Below are positions 1 through 17,359 of a stretch of 64,000 nucleotides of DNA, piece after piece. The notes below the pieces were generated by a model. That model was not told the DNA's origin, searched no databases, and saw only the letters and a list, made by a program, of their open reading frames with translations. Both the position numbers and the translations under genes were made by a program. Origin of the DNA: Adiantum capillus-veneris (lineage: Eukaryota; Streptophyta; Polypodiopsida; Polypodiales; Pteridaceae); contig CM043948.1 in NCBI GenBank assembly GCA_014529385.2, positions 77,548,291-77,612,290 of the forward strand, written 5' to 3'. The first letter of the stretch is position 1. Every line of letters begins with the position of its first letter.

Positions 1-2399
1 GAGTACATATGAAGCTACCCCATGATTATTTCATCATGTTTACCACGTTGATTTATGCAAATGATGCATTTATGATCACGTGCATGCATAAAAAGCACTT
101 TTCGTTTCACGTCATTAAGGCGGTAGGAACAGTATTCTGGTCATAAATCAAAAACCGTTATGAATTAGCACGAACCCTTTGTACCAGAGATAAAACACAT
201 CATTTAAAACATTCTATCTCTTTGGTTTCATATGAAAAACACGCACGAGCTAAGAGATATGGTCAAAAAACAGCTTGTTGTCCACTGCACAACCAAATTT
301 TTTGACTCCAGGCTCCTTGGAGAAACACTATATAGATTCACTTGATGGGAAAAACCACTTAACCAATTGAAAATTTTGATGGAACTTGATGATGAATGTA
401 TTTAGGTCTCCCTTATCACCTCCAGAATGTCAGTTATTAATCGTTCCATAACCGGTTTTACCTACACGTGTAGGGGTGCTACCAGGGGGGGGGGGCACCA
501 TATGACGTGAGTTAATCAAGCTGTTTATGTATGATTTATGGTTTATTTTGGTGAGTTGATTTCAACTATTAGATGGCCATAAACTTGTGTGAGAGTATAT
601 GGTTAGACATCCCGAACCGCATAGGCAGATATGATTACAGTAGTTTTCTTTTGGGGTTACCCTTTGTTGTGTGAGTACCATATGCATGATGTGATGTGAT
701 AGAGTGCTAGTCTATATTATGGATCTAAGCTTGATGCATTGGTTTGAGGTCAAATATTTTCATTTACATGTTTTGCATGCTCTCGAGAATGCCAAAAAGT
801 TGTTTTTTGCATATGTGTGGAGATGTTTTGCATCATGTTTATGGTTGACCTAAAGGTCGGAGATGTTTTTCATCATGTTTATGGTGATGGAATGTTACCA
901 TATGATGTATGGTAACTCATGGATTGACGTGGATGCCTCATATGCATGGTTATGATTGCTTTCCACCTTTCTAGGTCAAAACTAGCTCTATGTGATAGGC
1001 ATTAGGTGAAATTTGGACTCACAAAGGGGCCCTTTAAGCAGTTTGACTTTACCTCTCTCTACCAAAATGGATGCATGGATAAATTTTTGCAAACTAAGTC
1101 CAAAGTTGGTGGAGGTTTGACAGTTAGAATGTCCTCTTCAAGCTCTATCTACTGATATAGCACGCCATGTTATGATTTATGGTTAAGGGCTAAGATTCCC
1201 TCACGGATTATGTGCTTTTATGGTAGAGGCCGGTGTGGTCATGGTTTTCATTTCTAGATATGGTTATGCTACTGAAATTTTTGCAGCCCTGTTATGTTCT
1301 AAAGTGGTTATGTAGGATTGGTCATGCCTCACCCAAGTTGGGTGGAGTGCTCACCCTTGTGATATGATTGGATTATGGTTTATGGTTTTTGGGATTGGAT
1401 CATGAAGTGGTCTAGATGGTTGATGGTAGATGTCTAAGGGTAGAGACCCTATACTGTCAAACTTCTTGAAAAACCTTGTTTGTGCATATGAGAAGTTCTA
1501 TTGTGATTGGACTCATGTGTTATGTTTCTCATGGCAGCGTCGCTTTCACAAGACTAAGATCACCTACATTGCTTAGCCTTAGACTAAAGGGTCATTGACC
1601 TGGGGCTTTGTTGGAGCAGGGGTGTTGCCTAGGTCTTCTTCTTTTGTTGGGTTCATCAGCACGGTTAGTACGTCGCGGGTTGATTGACCTACATGGCTAA
1701 CGCATCGGGAATTTTTCCTTGTCTTTGCCTAAACACCCGGTGTTGGGCATCAAATAGGCATGGCACCTAGATTGGTATGGTTGGTGTTGATACCCTACCA
1801 CCTACTGGTACTTGGGATCCTTTTAGAGATTGGGTTCATGGAGGGAGGCGAAGCGGCCTCAGCCTATGTCTAGCTCAGGTAGGTTAGAGGTGTTCTGGCT
1901 TGCTCCCAGCAAAGTGAAATTCTCTCTATTCATAGTAGAGCAGATGTGGATGGGTGGACCGGTCAATCCCTACATAGGGTCAATGCTCTACTAGTTATTT
2001 TGTCATAAACTTTTTGATGTTATGGTATACCCAGATTTTGTCACTGCAATAATACATGGTTTCGTGTTTCATTTAGAAGGGGCATTTAAGGATTCTTTGT
2101 TGTCTTTTTCTCATATCTCTCTGTACTCTATTTCACCCTCCAGTATATTATCTCTCTCTCTCTCTCTCTCTCTCCAATATTCACCCTCGACAATGTTGTA
2201 TTTTTTCTTGAGTACGCTTTCATTCATAACACCCATTTGGGGGTAGCACTAGTTGGTAGGTACCTCTAGATGCAGTCCAGCTCGTGGCCTAAATTCCATG
2301 CTTCGTCGGGCACTGAGAACTCCTCCCTTATGCAAATGCTTCTGCAACTTTAATGTATATTGAAAATTGTAGAAAAGTGTAAATTCTGTATTTTGTGCA
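1..2399. other. Gene-free AT-rich DNA
   Basis: I see no coding region, RNA gene or complete repeat here. It holds a 10-base G run near 486-495 and a short CT tract at about 2149-2174. The only sizeable open frame (2022-2246) is partly made of the CT tract and is not credible as a gene. The sequence may be old transposon debris, but no conserved protein motif is visible on either strand. Confidence 0.6.
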
Positions 2400-2459
2400 T
2401 AGACCCTCGGGGAGGGGTATCTCTCAATACCTTCACAATAGAGACTTGTACTACTTATA

Positions 2460-2498
<39 letters not shown>

Positions 2499-2627
2499 TC
2501 ATATCCTTTAGGATGTGGCTATATAACATGATGGTGTACTTTTCTTTCTCTTTAAGACTTCTCTACATGCCATTAGTACAATTCTCTATCTCTTTCTCTC
2601 TATCTATCAAAACTTATCTCTTTTTTT

Positions 2628-2693
<66 letters not shown>

Positions 2694-4780
2694 TTCTCTC
2701 TACACTTTCACTCAGATAGACAGTACAAACTTGAAATGCCTAAATATAAGGAAATGTACTATGGATTGGACACTTAACCTCAAATTTGGAGTTAAAAATA
2801 ATTGTGAGCTTAGATGGATCTGATTGTTGAGTTGACTAGGACTTATTACCTTTAAAACCTACCTAGATCACAGAAAAATCTAACTAAAATATACTCAAGA
2901 TGTACCTTAGAAGACTAAACCCTGAGCCTAATTAAAAATAAAATCCCATTGGTAGGAGTGAATATCTGGGTTAGTCAAAGTTAAGTCTGACTACACTGTA
3001 ACAACACCTTTACTGCAAATAACACCTCAAAATGTATCAGGGAGTCCATCTTCATTGCTTAATGCATAGACCCGAGTTACATCGTCTTGGATGCAAGTCA
3101 ATTACACTAGTATTAAAGAAAAACCCACTACCTTGAGCTCACTTAAGTTCCCATTCAGTATTACAAATGCTTAGTATGAGAGCATAGTTAGGGTTTGAGA
3201 TTTTACTAGAGCACTATAAAGTAAATAGATCAATAACTATATTTCTCCTTCTTCTCTTAATAAAAGGGATTAAGCTTAATGACTTCAATCCAAGCTAAAA
3301 TAACAGCAAACATAGTAAGTGGACCATCTGAGGTACCAGCACGTTTAGATTTAGCTTAACTTATTCACTAATTTATGGAATATTATTGCTAATTTGAACA
3401 AAGATACCATGTGAGGAATCTAATTTAGCTAGAATAAGATAATCTGATGAGACTAATCTATTTTCAGGAGTACTTATAGACTCTTCCTTGGTAGATCTAT
3501 TTCCTTTGTCAGCATTTTCCTCTCTTAGTTCCTCTCTTAGTTTATGTTGTTGGGGTGACATGGATAACAACTAGAGTCACCCAAATTACCTGTTATGCTA
3601 TTTGAAAACTAATCCATTGATTGTTTTCTTACTCTCGATGCAGGTAAGGGTGCTCTCTCTCTGGCTTTGCTAATGGAATAACATGCTGTCACTTTTCCAT
3701 TTTCTCTAGCAGAACCCAAGAGAAACTAAGAATTGGCTTGCGCATTAGAAAGGTGTATCTTTTAGTTTGAATGACTAAATAGATATGTTTTCTTGTCAAT
3801 AGATGGATCTTTGATGAAGTCTCAAGTGTTATTCTAGTAACCTTTAGTATGTGGTTACATGGGGGGGTGTAGCATCTTTAAATTTCCATAATTTTTTTAT
3901 GCAAGCCATTCAAAAAAATTTCACTAATGCAATTGATGTGGTTATATGCCACAATGACATGTTTTTGAGTTACTTTAAGGCTTCCGCGCACGCCATTCAA
4001 ACAATTGGCAATTATCTCAATTTTCCCTTTTCTCTAGCAGGACCCCAGAGAAACTAAGATCTGGCTTGCTTAGTATAGATAGATGTATCTTCTAGTGTGA
4101 ATGATCTAAAAAACATGTCGACTTGAAATGGAAGTTGTGTTCTATGAGTCTTGAATTTTTGAGGAAGTCACATGTGCTATTTTACCCTATGTATATAAGA
4201 ATGCATCTCTCCTAGGTACATGGGTGGACAATGGCACAGAGTGCACTTGAACAGCAGAACCCAAGCTACAATACTTTTTCCATTGATATATAGTTTATTG
4301 AGATATCCTTGGATGGGGGGGTGTCACAAAACCATTATGAATCTATTTAGGTTGGTTTAAGGATGACCTCCCTTCCAAATTTACTTACCCTGTTTAGTTT
4401 TTGGTTTCTTTGATTACTCCTAAATGTAGGTGCTTTGAACTCAAGGAAATTTTGTAAAGATTTTGATCTTCTTCGATGGCTTGTATGCACTAACAGTTTG
4501 AATATTATCTCTAAGAGGGAGGTTAAAGAATTTCTTAGTTGAGGGTTGCACCATATCCCCACCCAACCATTGAATCAACACTTGGCATTGCCACACTACT
4601 TGATTGCTTGGCTGACATTTTCAATGTCCTAACATTGGACAATCTAACCCTTAACAAATTGTGCTATAGAAAACAGTGACACTAACTGTTGAAACTCTTA
4701 CGAATTGGTGTAGGGGTTGTCACCACTTGGTGGTGGCCCATGCTCACCAAGTGGTTGATCCTCCCTAGGATAGGGTCAAG
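2400..4780. repeat. Tandem 2.3 kb repeat, unit 1 (partial left end)
   Basis: First of four adjacent copies of a non-coding repeat. Landmarks in order: a (CT)n tract, 'gtggctatat...cgatgg', 'aaatgcctaaat', 'gagtgaatatctgggtt', 'gtggaccatctgaggtacc', 'catggataacaactag', 'tacatgggtggacaatgg', then 'caccaagtggttgaccctcc', after which the next CT tract begins. In this unit they fall at about 2463, 2517, 2735, 2958, 3321, 3559, 4218 and 4748. A second CT tract is at 2631-2690. The reading frames inside are short and not conserved between units, so I take it as satellite-like DNA. Confidence 0.8.
2631..2690. repeat. (CT)30 microsatellite
   Basis: Uninterrupted dinucleotide tract of 60 bases inside repeat unit 1. 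It is a second, separate CT tract of the unit and corresponds to the shorter tract at 34999-35024 in the dispersed fifth copy. Confidence 0.95.
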
Positions 4781-11271
<6,491 letters not shown>

Positions 11272-11395
11272 TGACAAGCGCAAGCGCAAAACGGGCCCTG
11301 ACGGCCTCTATGCCGGGACCGTGTATGTCAAACTTGTCATGAGGAGTAAAGAGGGGGCACCACCTAGCTTTGAGAAGCTAGGACACGGACATCAA
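11272..11395 (+). other. Short GC-richer coding-like fragment
   Basis: About 40 codons are open in one frame ending at a TGA (11393-11395), with a Lys/Arg-rich start (DKRKRKTGPDG) and then a mixed segment ending SFEKLGHGHQ. Base composition and lack of low complexity stand out from the AT-rich repeat on the left. It has no start codon of its own and I do not recognise it. It could be an exon or transposon ORF fragment caught at the end of the array, or a chance open frame. Confidence 0.25.
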
Positions 11396-11426
11396 TGATT
11401 AAAATAACACTAATATAGCACATCGT

Positions 11427-11715
<289 letters not shown>

Positions 11716-11832
11716 TATAGTGCGTTCTCTAGGAGAAATTCCATATGCACGGAGATCCTACTCTCATGTGTGGTGACCCTTGGAGTCGGTGTGTGGGCAT
11801 GACTTCCTTCTCAAGTGCTGACTCTCAAGTGC

Positions 11833-11833
<1 letters not shown>

Positions 11834-11895
<62 letters not shown>
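11834..11895. repeat. Poly-C tract of 62 bases
   Basis: An uninterrupted run of 62 C followed by TCCCCC. Such runs are rare in genomes and are hard to sequence, so the length may be inaccurate. The G-rich complement could form G-quadruplexes. Confidence 0.95.
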
Positions 11896-11898
<3 letters not shown>

Positions 11899-12254
11899 CC
11901 CGAAGTGCTGCAAGTGCTTTGAGTGACCTCTCAATGTTCTTTTATAGGTGCAAGCTACATTAGTTCAAGATAATCTAGTTAGGTTAGGGCCCTATTCAAA
12001 AGAGACAAAGCAAGGAGCTAGGTCCCAGATGGTTGACCCTTACTTTGTCTTAGGAGAATTTCAAAATGATCTCCTAGGTGGGCCTTTCTGACCATCACCT
12101 AGAGAGAGGTGGCAATATACAATTGATTTTTTATACAAGGTTTTGTCTTGGAAACGAGAAAAATAGATTACCCTACAAGTGTTTACTAAGGAGATGCATT
12201 GTAGACAAGATGCCGGTGAATGGCGAGCTTTGTTGGTGCGTCGATGTAGTGCGT

Positions 12255-14035
12255 TGTTGGGGGATATGTGTCTAAAACGTGGCAGGCGCTGGGCCTCTGG
12301 CTGTGGAAGGTGTGAAAGAGAGAGAACGAGAACAAATGATGCAAATGGCTATGGCAATCACCGTAGTCTTCAATTAATCAGTTCAAGCTTTCAGTACAAT
12401 GTAATTAGTAGCCAAGGTGGGCTATTAGCAGCACTGTCACTCGGATCAACTAAAAATTATCGGAGTTTCAGTTCCTTTCTTACAAAATTAGCAGGGTCGT
12501 TAATGACACTGGGGCTTAAGATGATGATTAATCAACCTTCGGACTCATGCCGGTGAAGAAAATTTTTGTCTGCCGCTTTACCTTAGCTCCGACTATTCTT
12601 AGATTCTAGAAATTTCAATTATGTTCATTGCCTTGATTTTCATGCCTCAATTTTTGTCAACTGTTCTACAACTTCCTGCTTTGTGTTCTTTGCCAAGGTG
12701 GGCTATTAGCAGCACTGTCACTCGGATCAACTAAAAATTATCGGAGTTTCAGTTCCTTTCTTACAAAATTAGCAGGGTCGTTAATGACACTGGGGCTTAA
12801 GATGATGATTAATCAACCTTCGGACTCATGCCGGTGAAGAAAATTTTTGTCTGCCGCTTTACCTTAGCTCCGACTATTCTTAGATTCTAGAAATTTCAAT
12901 TATGTTCATTGCCTTGATTTTCATGCCTCAATTTTTGTCAACTGTTCTACAACTTCCTGCTTTGTGTTCTTTGCAGTGCCTTAATTACCAAAATAATCTT
13001 CAACTTTCTTATCTGATAATGTTTCCTTTGATTGCAGTCGTCCGTTTTACGTCCTTTGTGCTTTCTCTTTCCCAATTCAAGAGAGAGAGAGAGAAAGAGA
13101 GAGAGCTACTCCTTTCCTTGCCTCTCCGACTCCTTGCTTAGATTCAAGAGCGAGAGAGATAATATTATTATTCTCCTCTTTTCCCGATTCAAGATCTCCC
13201 TTGTTTATGCAACCCTTGAGTCCTTCTCCTTGATGCTTTGGCATGAGAGAGAGAGAGCCCTTGTTTGAATCCTCCTTGCCTTTCTTTGCTTCTCCAACAC
13301 GAGAGAGAGAGAGAGAGAGCGGGAGAGAGCCTAAGAGAGAGAGAGAGAGACTCTCTTGCTTACCTCTTTTCCTTCCTTGCTATATCCTCCCTTTGTTGAT
13401 GCCCTTATAATAGCCCCCCCCCACCACGCTTAAAAATCCCAAATTTTTTCCCCACCACGCAGTCATGATGCTGTGACTGACATGGCATGGGAAAGTTGGC
13501 TTGGTGATGTGGCAGGCGGGTTGAGGAGTTGCACCAAAATCAACACCACTGGTCTCAAATGGAGCACCCCTACATCTCTATCCTTTCTTGCTTCATCGGC
13601 AAAGCCAGCCACAGTGTGTGTTGCCCTGTGCGAGCGCAAGTCTCCTTCCTCTGCGCCATTCTCATTGCCTGCACGCTATCTCCCCATATTTTTCACTTTC
13701 ATTCACACCAAAATAAAAACCCTTCTTAACTTGGGCGGCCACACCCCCTTACTTTGGGCGGACATTGCTCCAAGCAACCACTGGGCGGCCACCATATTTG
13801 GTGTACATATTGACTAAAGCAATGCTAGACACTCCGTGTAGGTGACCACATTTGGTATGCGTACCAATTAAGGCATGCTTCCGTAAAGGTACCACATTTG
13901 GCCAAATCATTGCCTAGAAGCACACCTCTGTCGAGCAGTCACTGACTAGCAATATCATCATGAATTTCAACGCCGGTAGAAGGTCTTGAATAGTGCCAAA
14001 TTCCCTCAAGACACAAGCATAATTGATTACATTCA
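12255..14035 (-). repeat. LTR 1 of gag-only retroelement array (partial 3' LTR)
   Basis: In element orientation this is the 3' LTR of the first element. Its outer boundary is TGTTGGGGGATATG (TGTCGGGGGATATG in the others). It aligns along its length with LTR 4 (27501-29656), including the 'cacatttggccaaa' and 'catcatgaatttcaac' blocks. At about 14035 ('gattacatt') it joins gag coding sequence ('caactatgtcttcatc') without the LTR end, polypurine tract or the rest of gag. A recombination or deletion therefore removed that portion. Confidence 0.75.
12412..12973. repeat. Perfect 281-bp tandem duplication inside LTR 1
   Basis: The segment 12412-12692 ('ccaaggtgggctattagc' ... 'tttgtgttctttg') is repeated at 12693-12973. 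I found no mismatch on reading both copies. LTRs 2, 3 and 4 have this segment once. It is therefore either a very recent duplication or an assembly artefact. Confidence 0.9.
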
Positions 14036-14574
14036 ACTATGTCTTCATCATTAGCCTGTAAAAAGGTAGCATCCTGTACAATAAACTCATCAATCACAGC
14101 TTCTAACTTTGATCGTACTTGTCCTCGGATATCTGCGTAGTCCGGTAGACTTGAACTCTGTTCTTGATAGATTTCATACTCCTCATAACGTGCTTGCACA
14201 ATAGCTTCTTTGAAATACTCCCATTCGTCGTTGCAAGCTCTGCTAACCTTTTGAATCTGCTCTTTCACATCTGAACTCACTAACTACTCAAAAGATTTGA
14301 TCATCAACTCTTCTGGTATCCCTCTTACCTTGGTTTCTAGCTCATAGCATTCAAGGTAGCCCTCTGGATTGTATCCATCAAAAAGTCGTCTCTCAACGTA
14401 TACTGTATCTAAAGCTTCATCCATCCGATTTTTCTTCTTTATGTTCTGTATTTCAAGCAGAGATCCTTGCACCAATTGAAGCATCTTTGCAAAATCTGGA
14501 ACTGTTGACTTATCATCAAAACCGTTCGCACTTAATTTTGCAATCATCTTCATCATCTACTCTAAATTCTCCAT
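13939..14574 (-). pseudogene. Gag-like protein of element 1, truncated and broken
   Basis: Homologous to the N-terminal half of the element 2 protein (17360-19529). The likely start is the conserved MENLE Met (ATG at 14574-14572). Two TAG stops replace Gln codons of the other copy: one five codons after the start, one after KSFE near 14283. The readable part has the capsid-like order LFDGYNPEGYLECYELE...GIPEELMIKSFE...WEYFKEAIVQARYEEYE. After ANDEDIVE the frame continues into LTR-derived sequence, giving a chimeric tail that ends at 13939. No protease, reverse transcriptase or integrase follows, so the element could not have moved by itself. Confidence 0.7.
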
Positions 14575-14601
14575 CTTTACCTCCCACCCTAGTTCGTTTC
14601 G

Positions 14602-14615
14602 CGTTGGGTTCACCA
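14602..14615 (-). promoter_or_regulatory. Primer binding site, element 1
   Basis: On the minus strand the LTR ends CCGACA, is followed by the 4-base spacer TCTT and then TGGTGAACCCAACG. A TGG start right behind an LTR end is the hallmark of a tRNA primer site. The same site is present at the other two internal regions. I cannot name the tRNA. Confidence 0.7.
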
Positions 14616-14619
14616 AAGA

Positions 14620-16771
14620 TGTCGGGGGATATGTGTTCGCTACGTGAGCCGGGCAGGCGCCGGGCCTCTAGCTGTGGGAGGTATGAAAGAGAGAGAACAA
14701 GAACAACATATGTAATTGAATCTGGAAACCACCGTAATCACCAATTAATTGATTAACTCTTGAGTACAACTTAATCCTTAGCCAAGGCGGGCTGTTAACA
14801 GCACCCTCACTTGGATCATCTGCTAACTAGGAGTTTCGGCTCTCGCTTTACAGAATTAACCGGGCCGTTAACGACACCGGACTTAAAAGAATGTTAATTC
14901 AATCTCTATATGATGACGGTTGTGGAAATGTCCTCCTGTCGCTTTATCTGCTTCAAATACCCGTAGATTCTGCAGTCTTCAATTCTGCTCACTACCTTGA
15001 TCATCAAGCTTCATTTATTACCAATTATATTGTATCTTCCTTCTCTTTATGCTCTACACTTTAACTTCCTCCTACTCTTCAATTGCTATCCAAAGCTTTA
15101 ACACTTGCTTGACCGATACATTTGCTTGGCCTGCCTTGATCTTTTCTCTTCCGAGCTCATGCAACAGTTCTGAGGTCTCTCCTTCTCAAGCACTTTATGC
15201 CCCTCTTCTCTATTTTATGGCCGAGAGCAAGAGAACAAGAGCGAGAGAAAGAGTGCTTTATGCTTCCTTCTTCTCCCCTTCAAGATTCCGGATCCCCTTC
15301 TTTTCTTTCTCACCTTATCTTACTGAGCTCCTCGCCAAGCCTTGCTCCTCCTTAATGCATCATGCCCTTGCTTCCTTTTTGTCACCATGGCCGATAAAGA
15401 GAGTGGCTTTAACCTTGTGTCAAAGGACAAGAAAGAGCGCGAGAGAAAGAAAGAGAGAAGGTTTGCCTCCTTTACCTTGCTGAGCAAGAGAGCGAGAGAG
15501 AGGGAGCTTTGCTCCTTGCTCCGAGTCCTCTCCGCCTTCCTCATCTTCTCCTCATGCTCATCATCCCTTTGTTGATGCCCTTATTCTTCTTATGCCTCTT
15601 CGAACAAAAAAAAACTCGTCTTCATGCCCTTATTTTCCTCTATATCTCCCTGTCCATCAGTCACGGCGCCGTGACTGACGTGGCTCGGGAATCCAGGTAA
15701 TGACGTGGCAAGGTTGGATGTCGAGCGGCTTCAAACCCGTGGCGGTTAGCACCGAATTGGGTCGCCATGCCGTCCTTAGTATTTCTTGTCTCTGGCTCGC
15801 GCTCGTCAGAGCACCCTGCAAGCGGCCACGGGTTTCTTTTCGTCGTGTCTACGCTCGTCTCGCTGTCTCTCGCCACACGCCATGATTTTCTTTTGTTTTT
15901 ACACTAAAAGCCTTTAGTGGGTGGCCCTCAATTCAATTGGGCGGACATTGGCTTGGTGGGTGGCCCTACCCCACTTAGCTTTGGCGGCCAGGTATTAACT
16001 TAGTTGAGTGGCCTAGCCACTTCGTAATGGCACAACTTTTAGCATGCATAATCTAGCAATGCATGGCTAAGCACGGAATTTTAATGCTTCTCGAGCTTAA
16101 TCCACTTAGCATATTTATCATCCAAGGCACTGCTAAGCACATCAGTGGTATCTTCATTAGATGGTCATGAAATACAATTCAATTGAAGTACCCATTAACA
16201 ATGCACTACAAGAGGTGAAATTCCGAACAAGAGGTGAAAATCTGACTAAAGCTCAAAATTTCCCAGATGGAAATCCGCCCGAGCCGACCAGACTAGTACG
16301 GAACTAGCCCCCGATGAATATTTAATAGCCAATAACTTGGCAACTAGAACTCCGATCGTCGCTGATCTGAAAAGACCGAGGTGCTCCACAAAGTGAGCAC
16401 TTTAGGACTGTGCGTTCATTTCATTTTTGTCACCTAAGCTACAGTTGCCCAATCCAGTACAGGTATGCAATCGACTCAATCTTCAAACTGCCATAACTTC
16501 TTCACCGTAGCTCCAATCGACAAGCCGTAAAGACAATCGGGTAGAGCACTTCAATCACTGCAAATCTAGATCATGAACTCTCATATGTGGTCACTGCAAG
16601 TATACTCAGTTTTGGCATCATTGAGGCATCTGTTGGCCCTTTTAAGCTGCATCTGGCATACATTAATCATTAAACTTGGCCTATCAACAAGCCCTGATTA
16701 CTGCTCAATAATCATATATAGCTTGTATTTCTTTTCTCTTTTTCTCTACATGGCAGTGTAGTTGCATGACA
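14620..16771 (-). repeat. LTR 2 of gag-only array (2152 bp)
   Basis: It is the 5' LTR of element 1 and the 3' LTR of element 2. In element orientation it starts TGTCATGCAAC and ends ATCCCCCGACA, with a short terminal inverted repeat. It is closely similar to LTR 3 and clearly more diverged from LTRs 1 and 4, so two subfamilies are present. Bordering it are a polypurine tract (16772-16786) on the element 2 side and a primer site (14602-14615) on the element 1 side. It carries no coding region. The ORFs in its CT/AG-rich part are not conserved. Confidence 0.85.
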
Positions 16772-17359
16772 TTCACCCCCTTTGAACCTGCACAACCTCC
16801 GTTCTGTGCCAACAACACTTCAATCTGCATCTGCTACAGGTACCTTAAACTCCTTACCATCATCAGACTCACGTAACTGGTAAACACATGAAAAATGAAA
16901 TAAGGTTTATACCCTATCACCAATGTTCTAACTTAATCATTAGGTAGCTGTCCATAAAAAATCTCTGAACCACATCTGTCGTATCTTCAAAGCATTCAAT
17001 CATGGATAATTTTTTTAGTGAGCCCCGCCAGACTCAAGTGCTCTAGTTAATGATGCACACGGCTTGACCATTAAGCTCTTTTTAAGGAACCCTGTCAAGC
17101 TCAAGTATGCCTTACTCTGTCTACACACGGAATGGCCGTCAAGTCCTTTACTTCAAGTTCTGTTAGCAGAACCAACTCAAAAGATGTGAAGACACTTCAT
17201 CAATTGTCCAAAGAAGTCAACTGGAAGCCAGCCATGTAATCTTATTGAATGCATAATCAAAACTCTCCTGACTCAGCGTAAATCTTGAAAACAAAATCTT
17301 GTACCATGCAACCTGCTACAACAGATAACTGGTACTCTTTAAATCAGCAAACTGACACT
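16772..17359 (-). other. 3' untranslated region and polypurine tract of element 2
   Basis: Lies between the gag-like stop codon and the 3' LTR. On the minus strand the last bases before the LTR are CAAAGGGGGTGAA, a typical polypurine tract for plus-strand priming (plus-strand positions 16772-16784). The rest is non-coding and is shared with element 3, where the TTAA-flanked element is inserted in it. Confidence 0.75.

Noticed and set aside
11745-11963. Proline-rich frame over the poly-C run
   Set aside because: A by-product of the C62 homopolymer.
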